Source of the DNA: Plantibacter sp. VKM Ac-2880
GTDB lineage: Bacteria; Actinomycetota; Actinomycetes; Actinomycetales; Microbacteriaceae
Reading direction: 5' to 3'
Assembly: GCF_015351235.1 (NCBI RefSeq)
Contig: NZ_JADKSJ010000001.1
Span: 1,443,668-1,507,667, forward strand
DNA length: 64,000 bases
Of the stretch, positions 53,762 to 62,121 are shown piece by piece. Position numbers and translations under genes: made by a program. Position 1 is the first letter of the stretch, and the number at the start of each line of letters is the position of its first letter. The notes below the pieces were generated by a model. It had not been told where the DNA came from, did no database searches, and saw only the letters and a program-made list of their open reading frames with translations.

Positions 53762-56700
53762 CTAGCCTGCGAGGACCTTCTGCAGACGCTGCAGCGACAC
53801 CGACTCGGCCGTGCCCAACTGTTGGGCGAACAGGCTGACGCGCAGCTCTTCGAGCATCCACCGCGCCTTCACGAGGTGCTCAGGCGCCTCGGCGGGCAGT
53901 GGGATCGTGCCGCCGGCCGCCTCGAACCGGGCGAGTGCCGTCTGGGCCTCGGTCATCCAGACGCGGTCGCGGTTCGGGTTGTCGGTCAGTCGCTCGGCGC
54001 GATAGCGTATGCCGGCGAGGTAGCGCGGCAGGTGCTCGAGTCGAGCCGACCCCGTCCTCGATACGAAGCCCGGGAACACCAGACCGTCGAGCTGCCCGCG
54101 CATGTCGGTGAGGGCGGCGAGCAGGGTCATGCTCGTCGCCGCCTTCATCGCCTTCTCGGTGTCGCGCGCGGCCTGGAGGATGCGCGCGACGATCGCGACG
54201 GTCTGGAACATGCGGTCCATCACGGACGCCGAGACCCGGTCGCGGAGCGTCTCGTACTGCAGCTTCGAGAACACCTGGCCGTCCGGCACGACCCGGTACA
54301 GGACGTCGTCGATACAGGCGGCGAGGCAGTCCTCGAAGAGCGCGGGCGTCGAGCGGTATGGACTCGTCGCGAGCGCGAGTTTCTCGTTGGGCTTGAGGTG
54401 CTGCTGCACGTAGGCGGTCGGTGAGGGGATCGCGAGCAGCAGGAGCCGACGGACACCGGACGGCATGGCGCGTGCCTGGTCGGCCTCCGTGCTCATGATC
54501 CGGATGGAGACGCTCGTGCCGTCATCGACGATCGCGGGGTAGCCCCGGATGACGCCGTCCTCCTGCCGGATGTCGATGAAACGCGGCAGGTCGTCGAAGT
54601 CCCATCGGGTGAATCCGGAACGCTCGATCGCGTTCGGGACGCGCGCGGCGGCGACCTTCGCGACACTCGCGCGCGTGCGCTGCTTCAACCGGTGCTGCAG
54701 CTCGACGAGGTCCTTGCCGCGGGCGAGCGCGCGTCCGCGTTCGTCGATGACGCGGAAGGTCACGAGCAGGTGCTCCGGCACACGCTCCATCTCGAAGTCC
54801 GAGGCCGAGATGTCCATGTACGACAGCCGTTTGATGGCGTTGGCGAGCCGTGTGGCGAAGGAGTCCTCCGCGGAGGGCCGGTCGGGGGAGACCGCCGGGA
54901 CGTCGGCCGGGAGCTCGGCGATGAGCTTCGTCGCCCAGTCGGCGGCCGGCACGATGTTGCGGCGCAGCGCTTTCGGGAGGGCCTTGATCATCGCGGTGAT
55001 GAGTTCGCGCCGGAGTCCGGGGACCTGCCAGTCGAACCCGGCGGGCGAGAGCCGGTCGAGCAGGGCGAGCGGCACGATGACCGTGACACCGTCGTCGTCG
55101 CTGCCCGGTTCGAACCGGTAGCTGAGCTTCAGTCGCTGGTCGGCCTGCACCCACTCGGCGGGGAAGCGGTCCTCGTCGACGGCGGGGGCGTCCTCGGGGA
55201 GGAGGTCCTCCTGTCGCATGGTCAGCAGCTCGGGCTGCTCCGTGCGGGTCTTGCGCCACCACGACTCGAAGCCACGCGTGGTGGAGACGTCCGCCGGTAC
55301 CCGGGCGTCGTAGAAGTCGAAGACGGCCTCGTCGTCGAACAGGATGTCGCGTCGGCGGGTCCGCTCCTCGAGTTCGCTGAGCTCCTTGCGCAGTCGACGG
55401 TTCGCCCGGTGGAAGTCGAACAGCTTGTCGCGGCCGATGTCGTGCGTCCACTCGCCGTCGACGAGGGCGTGCCGCAGGAAGAGCTCGCGCGCCTGCTCCT
55501 GGTCGATGCGCCCGAACTGCACCCGGCGGCGAGGCACGATGGGCACGCCGAACAGCGTGACCTTTTCGAAGGCGACGGCGGAACCCTGGCTCTTCTCCCA
55601 GTGCGGTTCGCTGTACGAGCGCTTGCAGAGGTCGCCGGCGATCTGCTCGGCCCAGGCCGGGTCGATCGAGGCGTTGGTCCGGGCGAAGAGCCGACTCGTC
55701 TCGACCAGCTCGGCGCTCATCACCGCGTTCGGCTGCTTCTTGGCCAGCGCGGAGCCCGGGAACAGGACGAAGCGCGTCTGGCGGGCGCCGATGTAGTCGC
55801 CCTTCTTGGCGGTCTTCGTCGCCGGCGGTGCTCCACGACCCTTCACGACGGGCGCGACGGTCTGATCCTTCAACCCGATGTGGGACAGGAGGCCAGCGAG
55901 CAGCGACTTGTGGATGCCGTCGGGGTTCACGGACGGTTCGCCGATGGTCAGGCCGAGCGGTTTCGCGAGCTGCCGGAGCTGACGGTAGACGTCATGCCAT
56001 TCGCGGACGCGCAGGTAGTTCAGGAACTCGTTCTTGCAGAGCCGGCGGAACGCGCTCGACGAGAGTTGATCCTGCTGCTCCTCGAGGTAGTTCCAGAGGT
56101 TGAGCAACGCGAGGAAGTCGCTCGTCGGGTCGACGAACCGGCGATGCAGCTCGTCGGCCTTCTGGCGGTGTTCGAGCGGGCGCTCGCGGGGGTCCTGGAT
56201 GGTGAGCGCGGCGACGATCGCCAGCACTTCGCGGGAGACGCCGTGGCGCTTGGACTCGACGACCATCCGGGCGAACCGCGGGTCGATGGGGAGGCGGCTG
56301 AGGTCGCGCCCCACCCGGGTGAGTCGGGGGCCGCCGCCCCGAGCGGAGCCGTCGGCGAAGGTGCGTGTCTCGATGGCGCCGAGTTCCGCGAGGAGGTCGA
56401 CGCCGTCCTTGATGCCGCGGGCGTCCGGTGGCTGCAGGAAGGGGAACGCGGCGATGTCACCCAGGCCGAGGGAGATCATCTGCAGGATGACCGCGGCGAG
56501 GTTGGTGCGGAGGATCTCGGGCTCGGTGAACTCCGGTCGCTTCGCGAAGTCCTCCTCCGAGTACAGGCGGATCGCGATGCCGTCGCTCGTGCGGCCCGAG
56601 CGCCCGGAGCGCTGGTTCGCCGACGCCTGCGAGATCGCCTCGATCGGGAGTCGCTGCACCTTCGACCGCACGCTGTAGCGTGAGATGCGGGCCGTGCCGG

Positions 56701-57637
56701 CGTCGATCACGTACTTGATGCCGGGGACGGTGAGGCTCGTCTCCGCGACGTTGGTCGCGAGGATGATGCGGCGGCGGAGGCCTGGCACGGAGGACGGCTG
56801 GAAGACGCGGTGCTGGTCCGCCGAGGACAGGCGGCCGTAGAGCGGCAGCACCTCGGTGCCCGGCAGGTTCCGGCCCCGAATCGCGTCCGCGGCGTCGCGG
56901 ATCTCGGTCTCGCCCGACAGGAAGACGAGCACGTCGCCCATCGATTCGCGGGCCAGCTCGTCGAGGGCCGCGTTGATGCCCTCGAGGTAGTCGCGGTCCG
57001 CCGACTCCGACTCCGGGGCGTCCTCGTCGTCGTCGGAGGTCTCGTCGGCCACGAGCGGGCGGTAGCGGATCTCGACCGGGTAGGTCCGGCCCGAGACCTC
57101 GACGATGGGGGCGCCGTCGAAGTGCTGGGAGAAGCTCTCCGGGTCGATCGTGGCCGAGGTGATGATGACCTTGAGGTCGGGGCGCTGGGGGAGCAGTTGC
57201 TTGAGATAGCCGAGCAGGAAGTCGATGTTGAGGCTGCGTTCGTGCGCCTCGTCGATGATGATCGTGTCGTACTTGCGGAGCAGCCGGTCGCGGTGGATCT
57301 CGTTGAGGAGGATGCCGTCGGTCATCAGCTTGATCTTCGTCGCCTTCGACGCCTGATCGGTGAAGCGCACCTGGTAGCCGACGATGCCGCCGAGCTCCTG
57401 CCCGAGTTCCTCCGAGATCCGCTCCGCGATGGTGCGGGCGGCGAGACGGCGCGGTTGCGTGTGTCCGATCGACTCCCGACCGAGTTCGAGGCAGATCTTC
57501 GGCAGCTGCGTCGTCTTCCCCGAACCCGTTGCGCCCGCCACGATGACCACCTGATTCTCGGAGATGGCGCGCGCGATGTCCGCACGGGCGGCGCTCACCG
57601 GCAGCTCGGGCGGGTAGGAGATTCGGATCTCTGACAT
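53762..57637 (-). CDS. hrpA: ATP-dependent RNA helicase HrpA
   Basis: A 1291-residue DEAH helicase starting at ATG 57637 behind GGAGGG. Walker A is GATGSGKTTQLP near residue 34, DEAH is IIIDEAHERSLN, motif III is SATID, motif VI is QRSGRSGRT. Helicase-associated and OB-like domains follow, then a long DUF3418-type C-terminus, so it is full length. HrpA acts on mRNA and in rescue of stalled or collided ribosomes in E. coli. An approximately 45-residue upstream extension of the frame contains a dispersed repeat and is non-coding. Confidence 0.96.
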   Translation of the reverse strand: MSEIRISYPPELPVSAARADIARAISENQVVIVAGATGSGKTTQLPKICLELGRESIGHTQPRRLAARTIAERISEELGQELGGIVGYQVRFTDQASKATKIKLMTDGILLNEIHRDRLLRKYDTIIIDEAHERSLNIDFLLGYLKQLLPQRPDLKVIITSATIDPESFSQHFDGAPIVEVSGRTYPVEIRYRPLVADETSDDDEDAPESESADRDYLEGINAALDELARESMGDVLVFLSGETEIRDAADAIRGRNLPGTEVLPLYGRLSSADQHRVFQPSSVPGLRRRIILATNVAETSLTVPGIKYVIDAGTARISRYSVRSKVQRLPIEAISQASANQRSGRSGRTSDGIAIRLYSEEDFAKRPEFTEPEILRTNLAAVILQMISLGLGDIAAFPFLQPPDARGIKDGVDLLAELGAIETRTFADGSARGGGPRLTRVGRDLSRLPIDPRFARMVVESKRHGVSREVLAIVAALTIQDPRERPLEHRQKADELHRRFVDPTSDFLALLNLWNYLEEQQDQLSSSAFRRLCKNEFLNYLRVREWHDVYRQLRQLAKPLGLTIGEPSVNPDGIHKSLLAGLLSHIGLKDQTVAPVVKGRGAPPATKTAKKGDYIGARQTRFVLFPGSALAKKQPNAVMSAELVETSRLFARTNASIDPAWAEQIAGDLCKRSYSEPHWEKSQGSAVAFEKVTLFGVPIVPRRRVQFGRIDQEQARELFLRHALVDGEWTHDIGRDKLFDFHRANRRLRKELSELEERTRRRDILFDDEAVFDFYDARVPADVSTTRGFESWWRKTRTEQPELLTMRQEDLLPEDAPAVDEDRFPAEWVQADQRLKLSYRFEPGSDDDGVTVIVPLALLDRLSPAGFDWQVPGLRRELITAMIKALPKALRRNIVPAADWATKLIAELPADVPAVSPDRPSAEDSFATRLANAIKRLSYMDISASDFEMERVPEHLLVTFRVIDERGRALARGKDLVELQHRLKQRTRASVAKVAAARVPNAIERSGFTRWDFDDLPRFIDIRQEDGVIRGYPAIVDDGTSVSIRIMSTEADQARAMPSGVRRLLLLAIPSPTAYVQQHLKPNEKLALATSPYRSTPALFEDCLAACIDDVLYRVVPDGQVFSKLQYETLRDRVSASVMDRMFQTVAIVARILQAARDTEKAMKAATSMTLLAALTDMRGQLDGLVFPGFVSRTGSARLEHLPRYLAGIRYRAERLTDNPNRDRVWMTEAQTALARFEAAGGTIPLPAEAPEHLVKARWMLEELRVSLFAQQLGTAESVSLQRLQKVLAG

Positions 57638-57732
57638 CAGCCCTCCATCGTATCGGGCTGGGCGGCGGGGAGGCCCGTTCCGGTTGCCGAGCGGCTCATC
57701 GACCCGGTCGAATCCCTCCAACCAGCCCCGGT

Positions 57733-57751
57733 GACTGAGCTTGTCGAAGTG
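57733..57751. repeat. Dispersed repeat, half-element (left of HNH gene)
   Basis: GACTGAGCTTGTCGAAGTG differs by one base from the left arm of the repeat at 59121 and is related to the nrdE-nrdF element. It lies in the 185-bp gap between hrpA and the DUF222-HNH gene. A degenerate inverse partner (CATCGACCCGGTCGAA at ~57698) may be present. Confidence 0.75.
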
Positions 57752-57822
57752 CTCACGGGATGCGTCCACAGCAGCCCGAACTCAGCATCTGGAATTTCAG
57801 TGGTCCATGGTGGACTTGTTCC

Positions 57823-59094
57823 ATGACCGAGAGCACCTTTTCCGCAGTTCGAGCTGGCGATGAGTACGCCGCGCAGCTCGCGGAGTTCTCGGACGAGTAT
57901 GCGGAGATCTGCCGGAAGCAGGCTGTACTGGCCGCTCGGGCGGCGCGACTCTTGGCCCGCTCGGCGGCCTACGCCGACGCGCTCGCCGACTCCGTGGTCC
58001 CGGCCGTGTACCCGCCGGCCGAACGCCGGGCGCTCTCCCGCCGGTCGACCTGTGCGGCGCTCGCCATGGCGACACGGACACCTGAGCAGACGGTCCAGCG
58101 TGCGACGAACGACGCCGAGCGGCTCGTCAACGAGGCGCCCGCCGTGCTCGCCTCGCTTGAGGCGGGCCGCATCTCGGCTCGGCATGCGCAGACGATCATC
58201 GATCAACTTTGCGACGTGCCGACAGCGGGTCGGGCGGCGTTCCTGGAGGCGGTGTTGCCGGTCGCGGAGGAAACGACCAACGCGAACCTCAGGAAGCGAG
58301 CCCGTGTCCTCCGGGAGCGTCTCCACCCGGAGTCCCTCACGGCGCGCGCGATCCGTTCCGAGGCTGACCGCCGGGTCGAGTTCGAGCCCGCAGCCGATGG
58401 CATGGCGTGGGTGCACTTGGTCACCACCGCGCCGATCGCGCAGGGCATCATCGAGCGCGTCGAAGCCGCGGCAGCGGAGTCACGCAAGGCCGGCGATGCT
58501 CGCACCTGTGGACAGCTGCAGGCCGATGCCCTCGCAGCGCTCGCCCTCACCGGTGTCACTCCAGACGACGTGATGTCGAGCCCGGTGCTGCCGCACCCGA
58601 TCGAGGTCCAGGAGCACATCAAGCCGACCGTGCAGATCACCGTCCCGGCGCTCAGCCTGGCCGGTGTCTCCGACGCGCCGGCCACCCTCGACGGGTACGG
58701 GCCGATCGACCCGGAGGCCGCCGCCCGGCTCGCGGTCAACGCGCCCAGCCTGACCCGGATCCTGGTCCAGCCGGAAACCGGAGCCGTCCTCTCCGTCGGC
58801 CGAGGCCAGTATCGTGTCCCCGCCGACTTGCAACGTGCAGTGCGCCTCCGGGACGGCACCTGTCGCGCACCCGGGTGCGGGAGGCGAGCCAGAGCCTGCG
58901 ACCTGGACCACTCGGTCGCCTGGCAAGACGGCGGAACGACGGATGTCGGGAATCTCGCCTGCCTGTGCCGACATCACCACCGGATGAAGCACCTCCCGGG
59001 GTGGAACCTCGAACACGGCCCTGGCGGGGTACTCGACTGGACGACACCCGACGGCAAACACCACCGAACCGAGCCGGACCCCGCGCCATTCTGA
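57823..59094 (+). CDS. DUF222 / HNH endonuclease (13E12 repeat family)
   Basis: A 423-residue protein starting at ATG 57823. The N-terminal ~300 residues are DUF222 (helical; RISARHAQTIIDQL near 110 and ADRRVEFEPAADGMAWVHL near 185). The C-terminal HNH nuclease is RDGTCRAPGCGRRARACDLD with DLDHSVAWQDGG and LCRHHHRMKH, complete with zinc Cys and catalytic His. These 13E12-type genes occur in many copies in actinobacteria and are suspected mobile or homing-like genes, but their role is unproven. Here the gene sits between members of one palindromic repeat family. Confidence 0.93.
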   Translation: MTESTFSAVRAGDEYAAQLAEFSDEYAEICRKQAVLAARAARLLARSAAYADALADSVVPAVYPPAERRALSRRSTCAALAMATRTPEQTVQRATNDAERLVNEAPAVLASLEAGRISARHAQTIIDQLCDVPTAGRAAFLEAVLPVAEETTNANLRKRARVLRERLHPESLTARAIRSEADRRVEFEPAADGMAWVHLVTTAPIAQGIIERVEAAAAESRKAGDARTCGQLQADALAALALTGVTPDDVMSSPVLPHPIEVQEHIKPTVQITVPALSLAGVSDAPATLDGYGPIDPEAAARLAVNAPSLTRILVQPETGAVLSVGRGQYRVPADLQRAVRLRDGTCRAPGCGRRARACDLDHSVAWQDGGTTDVGNLACLCRHHHRMKHLPGWNLEHGPGGVLDWTTPDGKHHRTEPDPAPF

Positions 59095-59120
59095 GCGCGT
59101 CCGTTCCCCGAGCTGCGCCG

Positions 59121-59226
59121 CACTGAGCCTGTCGAAGTGTCGGAGGTTTCCTCGTGGACGCTTCGACAGGCTCAGTGACCGGCGGAGGTGTGCCCGGAAC
59201 GTCCCGGTCCCTGAGCTAGTCGTACG
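59121..59226. repeat. Dispersed palindromic repeat (right of HNH gene)
   Basis: Arms CACTGAGCCTGTCGAAG (59121-59137) and CTTCGACAGGCTCAGTG (59161-59177) are a perfect inverted repeat with a 23-nt loop. A third element, CGGTCCCTGAGCTAGTCG, lies at ~59205-59222 and matches the half-element at 50095. The region separates the HNH gene from a membrane-protein operon. Confidence 0.85.
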
Positions 59227-59282
59227 GCGCTTGTGCCGCAAACGGGGTTGCTTCGCAGAGTCGTTTGCGTTACAAAGTAGAT

Positions 59283-59945
59283 ATGACTTCACCGATGGAA
59301 CCCGCCGACGGCTCCGACGCACTCGACCCGGCCGCCATGCTCGCGCTGCAGGAGCGCCAGGCGAGCCGTGTCGACGACATCTTCACGAGGCCCACCATCG
59401 CGATCGTGTACGTCTGGGGCGTCGCATGGACGATCGGGTTCCTCGCGCTCTGGTCCGCGAGCGACGAGAACCCCTGGTTCACCACGCCACCGGCGGTCGC
59501 GGGATGGCTCTTCGGGATCCTGATGGTCGGCGGCGTCGTCTCGTCGTCGATCATCGGCTCCCGGGTGTCGCGCGGGATCCAGGGTGCCCAGCAGGTGCAG
59601 GGGACGATGTACGGCATCGCCTGGGCGATCGGGTGCACGGCCGCGGCCGTGTTCGGCGGCGCGCTGTTCGCCGCGGGGATGGCCCCCGGACTCGCGGCCA
59701 TCTTCTACCCGGCCATCTACAGTCTCGTGGTCGGTCTGTTGTACCTCGCAGGCGGAGCCGTCTGGCGCGACCGCCTCATGTACGGCATGGGCATCTGGAT
59801 CATCGTGGTCGGCATGGCCGCGCCGTTCTTCGGTTCGCCGGGCAACGCGCTCATCATGGCGATCGCCGGTGGAGGCGGGTTCCTCGTGTACGCGACCTTC
59901 CTCGAGACGACGCGCCGCCGGCGTGCCCACCGGTCGGCGGTGTGA
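59283..59945 (+). CDS. Integral membrane protein of an ABC operon
   Basis: A 220-residue protein, ATG 59283. After a ~38-residue cytoplasmic N-terminus there are six hydrophobic segments, such as IAIVYVWGVAWTIGFLALW, AIGCTAAAVFGGALFAAGMA and GMGIWIIVVGMAAPFFG, ending in RRRRAHRS. Such proteins are commonly paired with a small winged-helix regulator in actinobacteria; function is unknown. The regulator starts 3 bp after the stop, so the four genes up to 61923 act as one operon. Confidence 0.75.
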   Translation: MTSPMEPADGSDALDPAAMLALQERQASRVDDIFTRPTIAIVYVWGVAWTIGFLALWSASDENPWFTTPPAVAGWLFGILMVGGVVSSSIIGSRVSRGIQGAQQVQGTMYGIAWAIGCTAAAVFGGALFAAGMAPGLAAIFYPAIYSLVVGLLYLAGGAVWRDRLMYGMGIWIIVVGMAAPFFGSPGNALIMAIAGGGGFLVYATFLETTRRRRAHRSAV

Positions 59946-59948
59946 CCG

Positions 59949-60260
59949 GTGGACGAACTCGACCCCCTCATCCACGCGCAAGCCCGATTGCGCATCATGT
60001 CGACGCTCGCGGCGATCGATGCCGACAGCAGCATGTCGTTCCCCCGCCTGCAGGAGATGCTCGACATGACCGCCGGGAACCTGTCCACCCACCTGCGGAA
60101 ACTCGAAGACGGCGCCTACGTCCTCGTCACCAAGACCCACCGGGGACGCACTCCGGTCACCTACCTGGAACTCACCACGCTCGGGCGCCGCGCGTTCGAG
60201 GACTACATGACCGGCCTCCGAGCGATGCTCGGCGGCGCGTCGGGAACGGGGACATCATGA
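59949..60260 (+). CDS. Winged-helix transcriptional regulator (MarR/ArsR-like)
   Basis: A 103-residue regulator with GTG start. LRIMSTLAAIDADSSMSFPR is followed by LQEMLDMTAGNLSTHLRKLE, the recognition helix, and by VTKTHRGRTPVTYLELT, the wing. It is a one-domain wHTH of the type found next to membrane and ABC genes. Its stop overlaps the ATG of the ABC ATPase (ATGA). It probably represses its own operon; the signal is unknown. Confidence 0.88.
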   Translation: MDELDPLIHAQARLRIMSTLAAIDADSSMSFPRLQEMLDMTAGNLSTHLRKLEDGAYVLVTKTHRGRTPVTYLELTTLGRRAFEDYMTGLRAMLGGASGTGTS

Positions 60261-61168
60261 CGGTCACACCACTGGCCACCCTCGAAGGCGTGACGCGACG
60301 CTACGGCGCCGTCACCGCGCTGGACGACGTCGACCTCAGGATCGAACCGGGTTCGCTCGTCGGGCTCCTCGGCCCCAACGGCGCCGGCAAGTCCACCGTG
60401 CTCTCCCTGCTGCAGGGCACCCGACGTCCGACGCGGGGCACCGTGACCCTCTTCGGTGGCGATCCCGCCCAAGCGGTCAATCGCACGAGGCTCGGGTCGA
60501 CACCGCAGGAGACAGCGCTGCCGCCCACGCTCCGGGTGGGAGAGGTCGTCGACTTCGTCGGACGTCACTTCGCAGACCGCGTGCCGACGGCCGTCCTGGC
60601 TGACCAGTTCGGCTTCGGCGACCTCATCCGACGCCAGACGGGTTCGCTCTCGGGTGGCCAGCAGCGGCGCCTCGCGGTCGCGCTCGCCTTCGTCGGCAAG
60701 CCGCGTCTCGTGCTCCTCGACGAGCCGACGACGGGCCTCGACGTCGACGCACGTCGCACCCTCTGGGACGCGATCCGCCGGCAACGCGAGCTCGGTGCGA
60801 CGATCGTCCTCACGAGCCACTACCTCGAGGAGATCGAAGCGCTCGCCGAGCGCGTCGTGGTGCTGGGCGGCGGACGGGTCATCACCGATGCGCCCCTGCG
60901 CGAGGTGCTCGGGCTCGTCGGCATCCACCGGGTGCGGCTCCGGAGCGCCGAACCTGGGACGGTGGAGCGGCTCGCCGGAGTCGTCCAGGCGAGTCGGGAC
61001 GGGGACACCGTCGAACTCGACGTCCGCGACGCCGACGCCTTCGTGCGTGACCTCGTCCGATCCGAGGTCCCGTTCACCGACCTCGCCGTCCGCGGCGCCA
61101 CCCTCGAGGAGGCGTTCCTGACCCTCACGGCGGACGCCCGGGCGAGCGTCGGACGGAGCGCCGCCTGA
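60257..61168 (+). CDS. ABC transporter ATP-binding protein
   Basis: A 303-residue ATPase. Walker A is GPNGAGKST near residue 39, the signature is LSGGQQRRLA near 129, Walker B is LVLLDEPTTGLD near 151, and the H-loop is LTSHYLEEIE. A ~90-residue C-terminal extension (DUF4162-like) is present, as in ABC-2 drug or antibiotic exporters. Start and stop overlap both neighbours (ATGA), showing tight coupling with the regulator and permease. Confidence 0.95.
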   Translation: MTVTPLATLEGVTRRYGAVTALDDVDLRIEPGSLVGLLGPNGAGKSTVLSLLQGTRRPTRGTVTLFGGDPAQAVNRTRLGSTPQETALPPTLRVGEVVDFVGRHFADRVPTAVLADQFGFGDLIRRQTGSLSGGQQRRLAVALAFVGKPRLVLLDEPTTGLDVDARRTLWDAIRRQRELGATIVLTSHYLEEIEALAERVVVLGGGRVITDAPLREVLGLVGIHRVRLRSAEPGTVERLAGVVQASRDGDTVELDVRDADAFVRDLVRSEVPFTDLAVRGATLEEAFLTLTADARASVGRSAA

Positions 61169-61923
61169 TGGCCACGACACTCCAGCTCACCACCCTGCAC
61201 GCACGGTACTCCCTGCTCGAGACGGTGCGCGTCCCGATCGCGGTGATCGGTTCGCTCGTGTTCCCGGCGCTCTCGCTGCTGTTCTTCGTGGTCCCGCAGG
61301 CGCAGGTCGCCGGCGACCCCCGCACCGCGACCCAGGCGGTCATCTCTCTGATCGTCTTCGCAGTGCTCGCGAATGCCCTGTTCGGCTTCGGGCTGACCAT
61401 CGCCCAGGCGCGGGAGCAGGCGTGGGACCCGTACCTCCGCACGCTCCCGGTGACGGGTGTCGCCCGGGTCCTCTCGCACCTGTGCTCGGTCGGCCTCCTC
61501 GGGTTCGCGGCCGTCGTACCGGTCGGCGTGCTCGGTGCGCTCCTGACCGCCGCCACCGCGACCCCGACAGGACTGCTCGGCGGCGTCGTGGCGCTCGTGG
61601 TGGGTGCCCTGCCGTTCATGCTCCTGGGCACCGCCATCGGGTACGCGCTCCCCAGCAAGGCCGCGATCGCCGTGGTGCAGGTGGCCATGTTCTCGCTGGC
61701 CTTCGCCGGCGGACTGTTCATCCCGCCGTTCCTCTTCGCGCCCTGGCTCGACCGGCTGTCGATGTTCCTCCCGAGCCGCCAGACCCGGGAACTCGTCGTC
61801 TGGGCGGTCCAGGGTGGCGAGTTGCCGTGGTGGTCGTGGGTCGGGGTCCTGGCGTGGACGCTCGGCCTCACCGTCGTGGTCCTCGCCCTCTATCGCCGCG
61901 ACGAGGGCCGCCGCTACCGCTGA
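61168..61923 (+). CDS. ABC-2 type permease
   Basis: A 251-residue permease with six TM segments: VIGSLVFPALSLLFFVVPQ, FAVLANALFGFGLTIAQARE, LLGFAAVVPVGVLGALLTA and others. AREQAWDPYLRTLPV is the typical ABC-2 cytoplasmic loop that contacts the ATPase. Its ATG overlaps the last base of the ATPase stop (TGATG). With the ATPase it probably exports a small hydrophobic compound or lipid; the substrate is unknown. Confidence 0.9.
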   Translation: MATTLQLTTLHARYSLLETVRVPIAVIGSLVFPALSLLFFVVPQAQVAGDPRTATQAVISLIVFAVLANALFGFGLTIAQAREQAWDPYLRTLPVTGVARVLSHLCSVGLLGFAAVVPVGVLGALLTAATATPTGLLGGVVALVVGALPFMLLGTAIGYALPSKAAIAVVQVAMFSLAFAGGLFIPPFLFAPWLDRLSMFLPSRQTRELVVWAVQGGELPWWSWVGVLAWTLGLTVVVLALYRRDEGRRYR

Positions 61924-62121
61924 GGTCCGATGACACCCTGGCGCTCAGGCCATCCCGGCGTCCCGTCATACGTCGACACACGCCGTGCACCGGTCGCCGG
62001 GCGCTCGTACGCTGACGTCCATCCCGGCCGGTCCACGGCCCCTCGACGAGCGGATGGAGCGACCCGTGTCCAGCAGCGCACACCAGACGACCGCCAGCGA
62101 CCGCTCGATGGGCGCGCGCTG

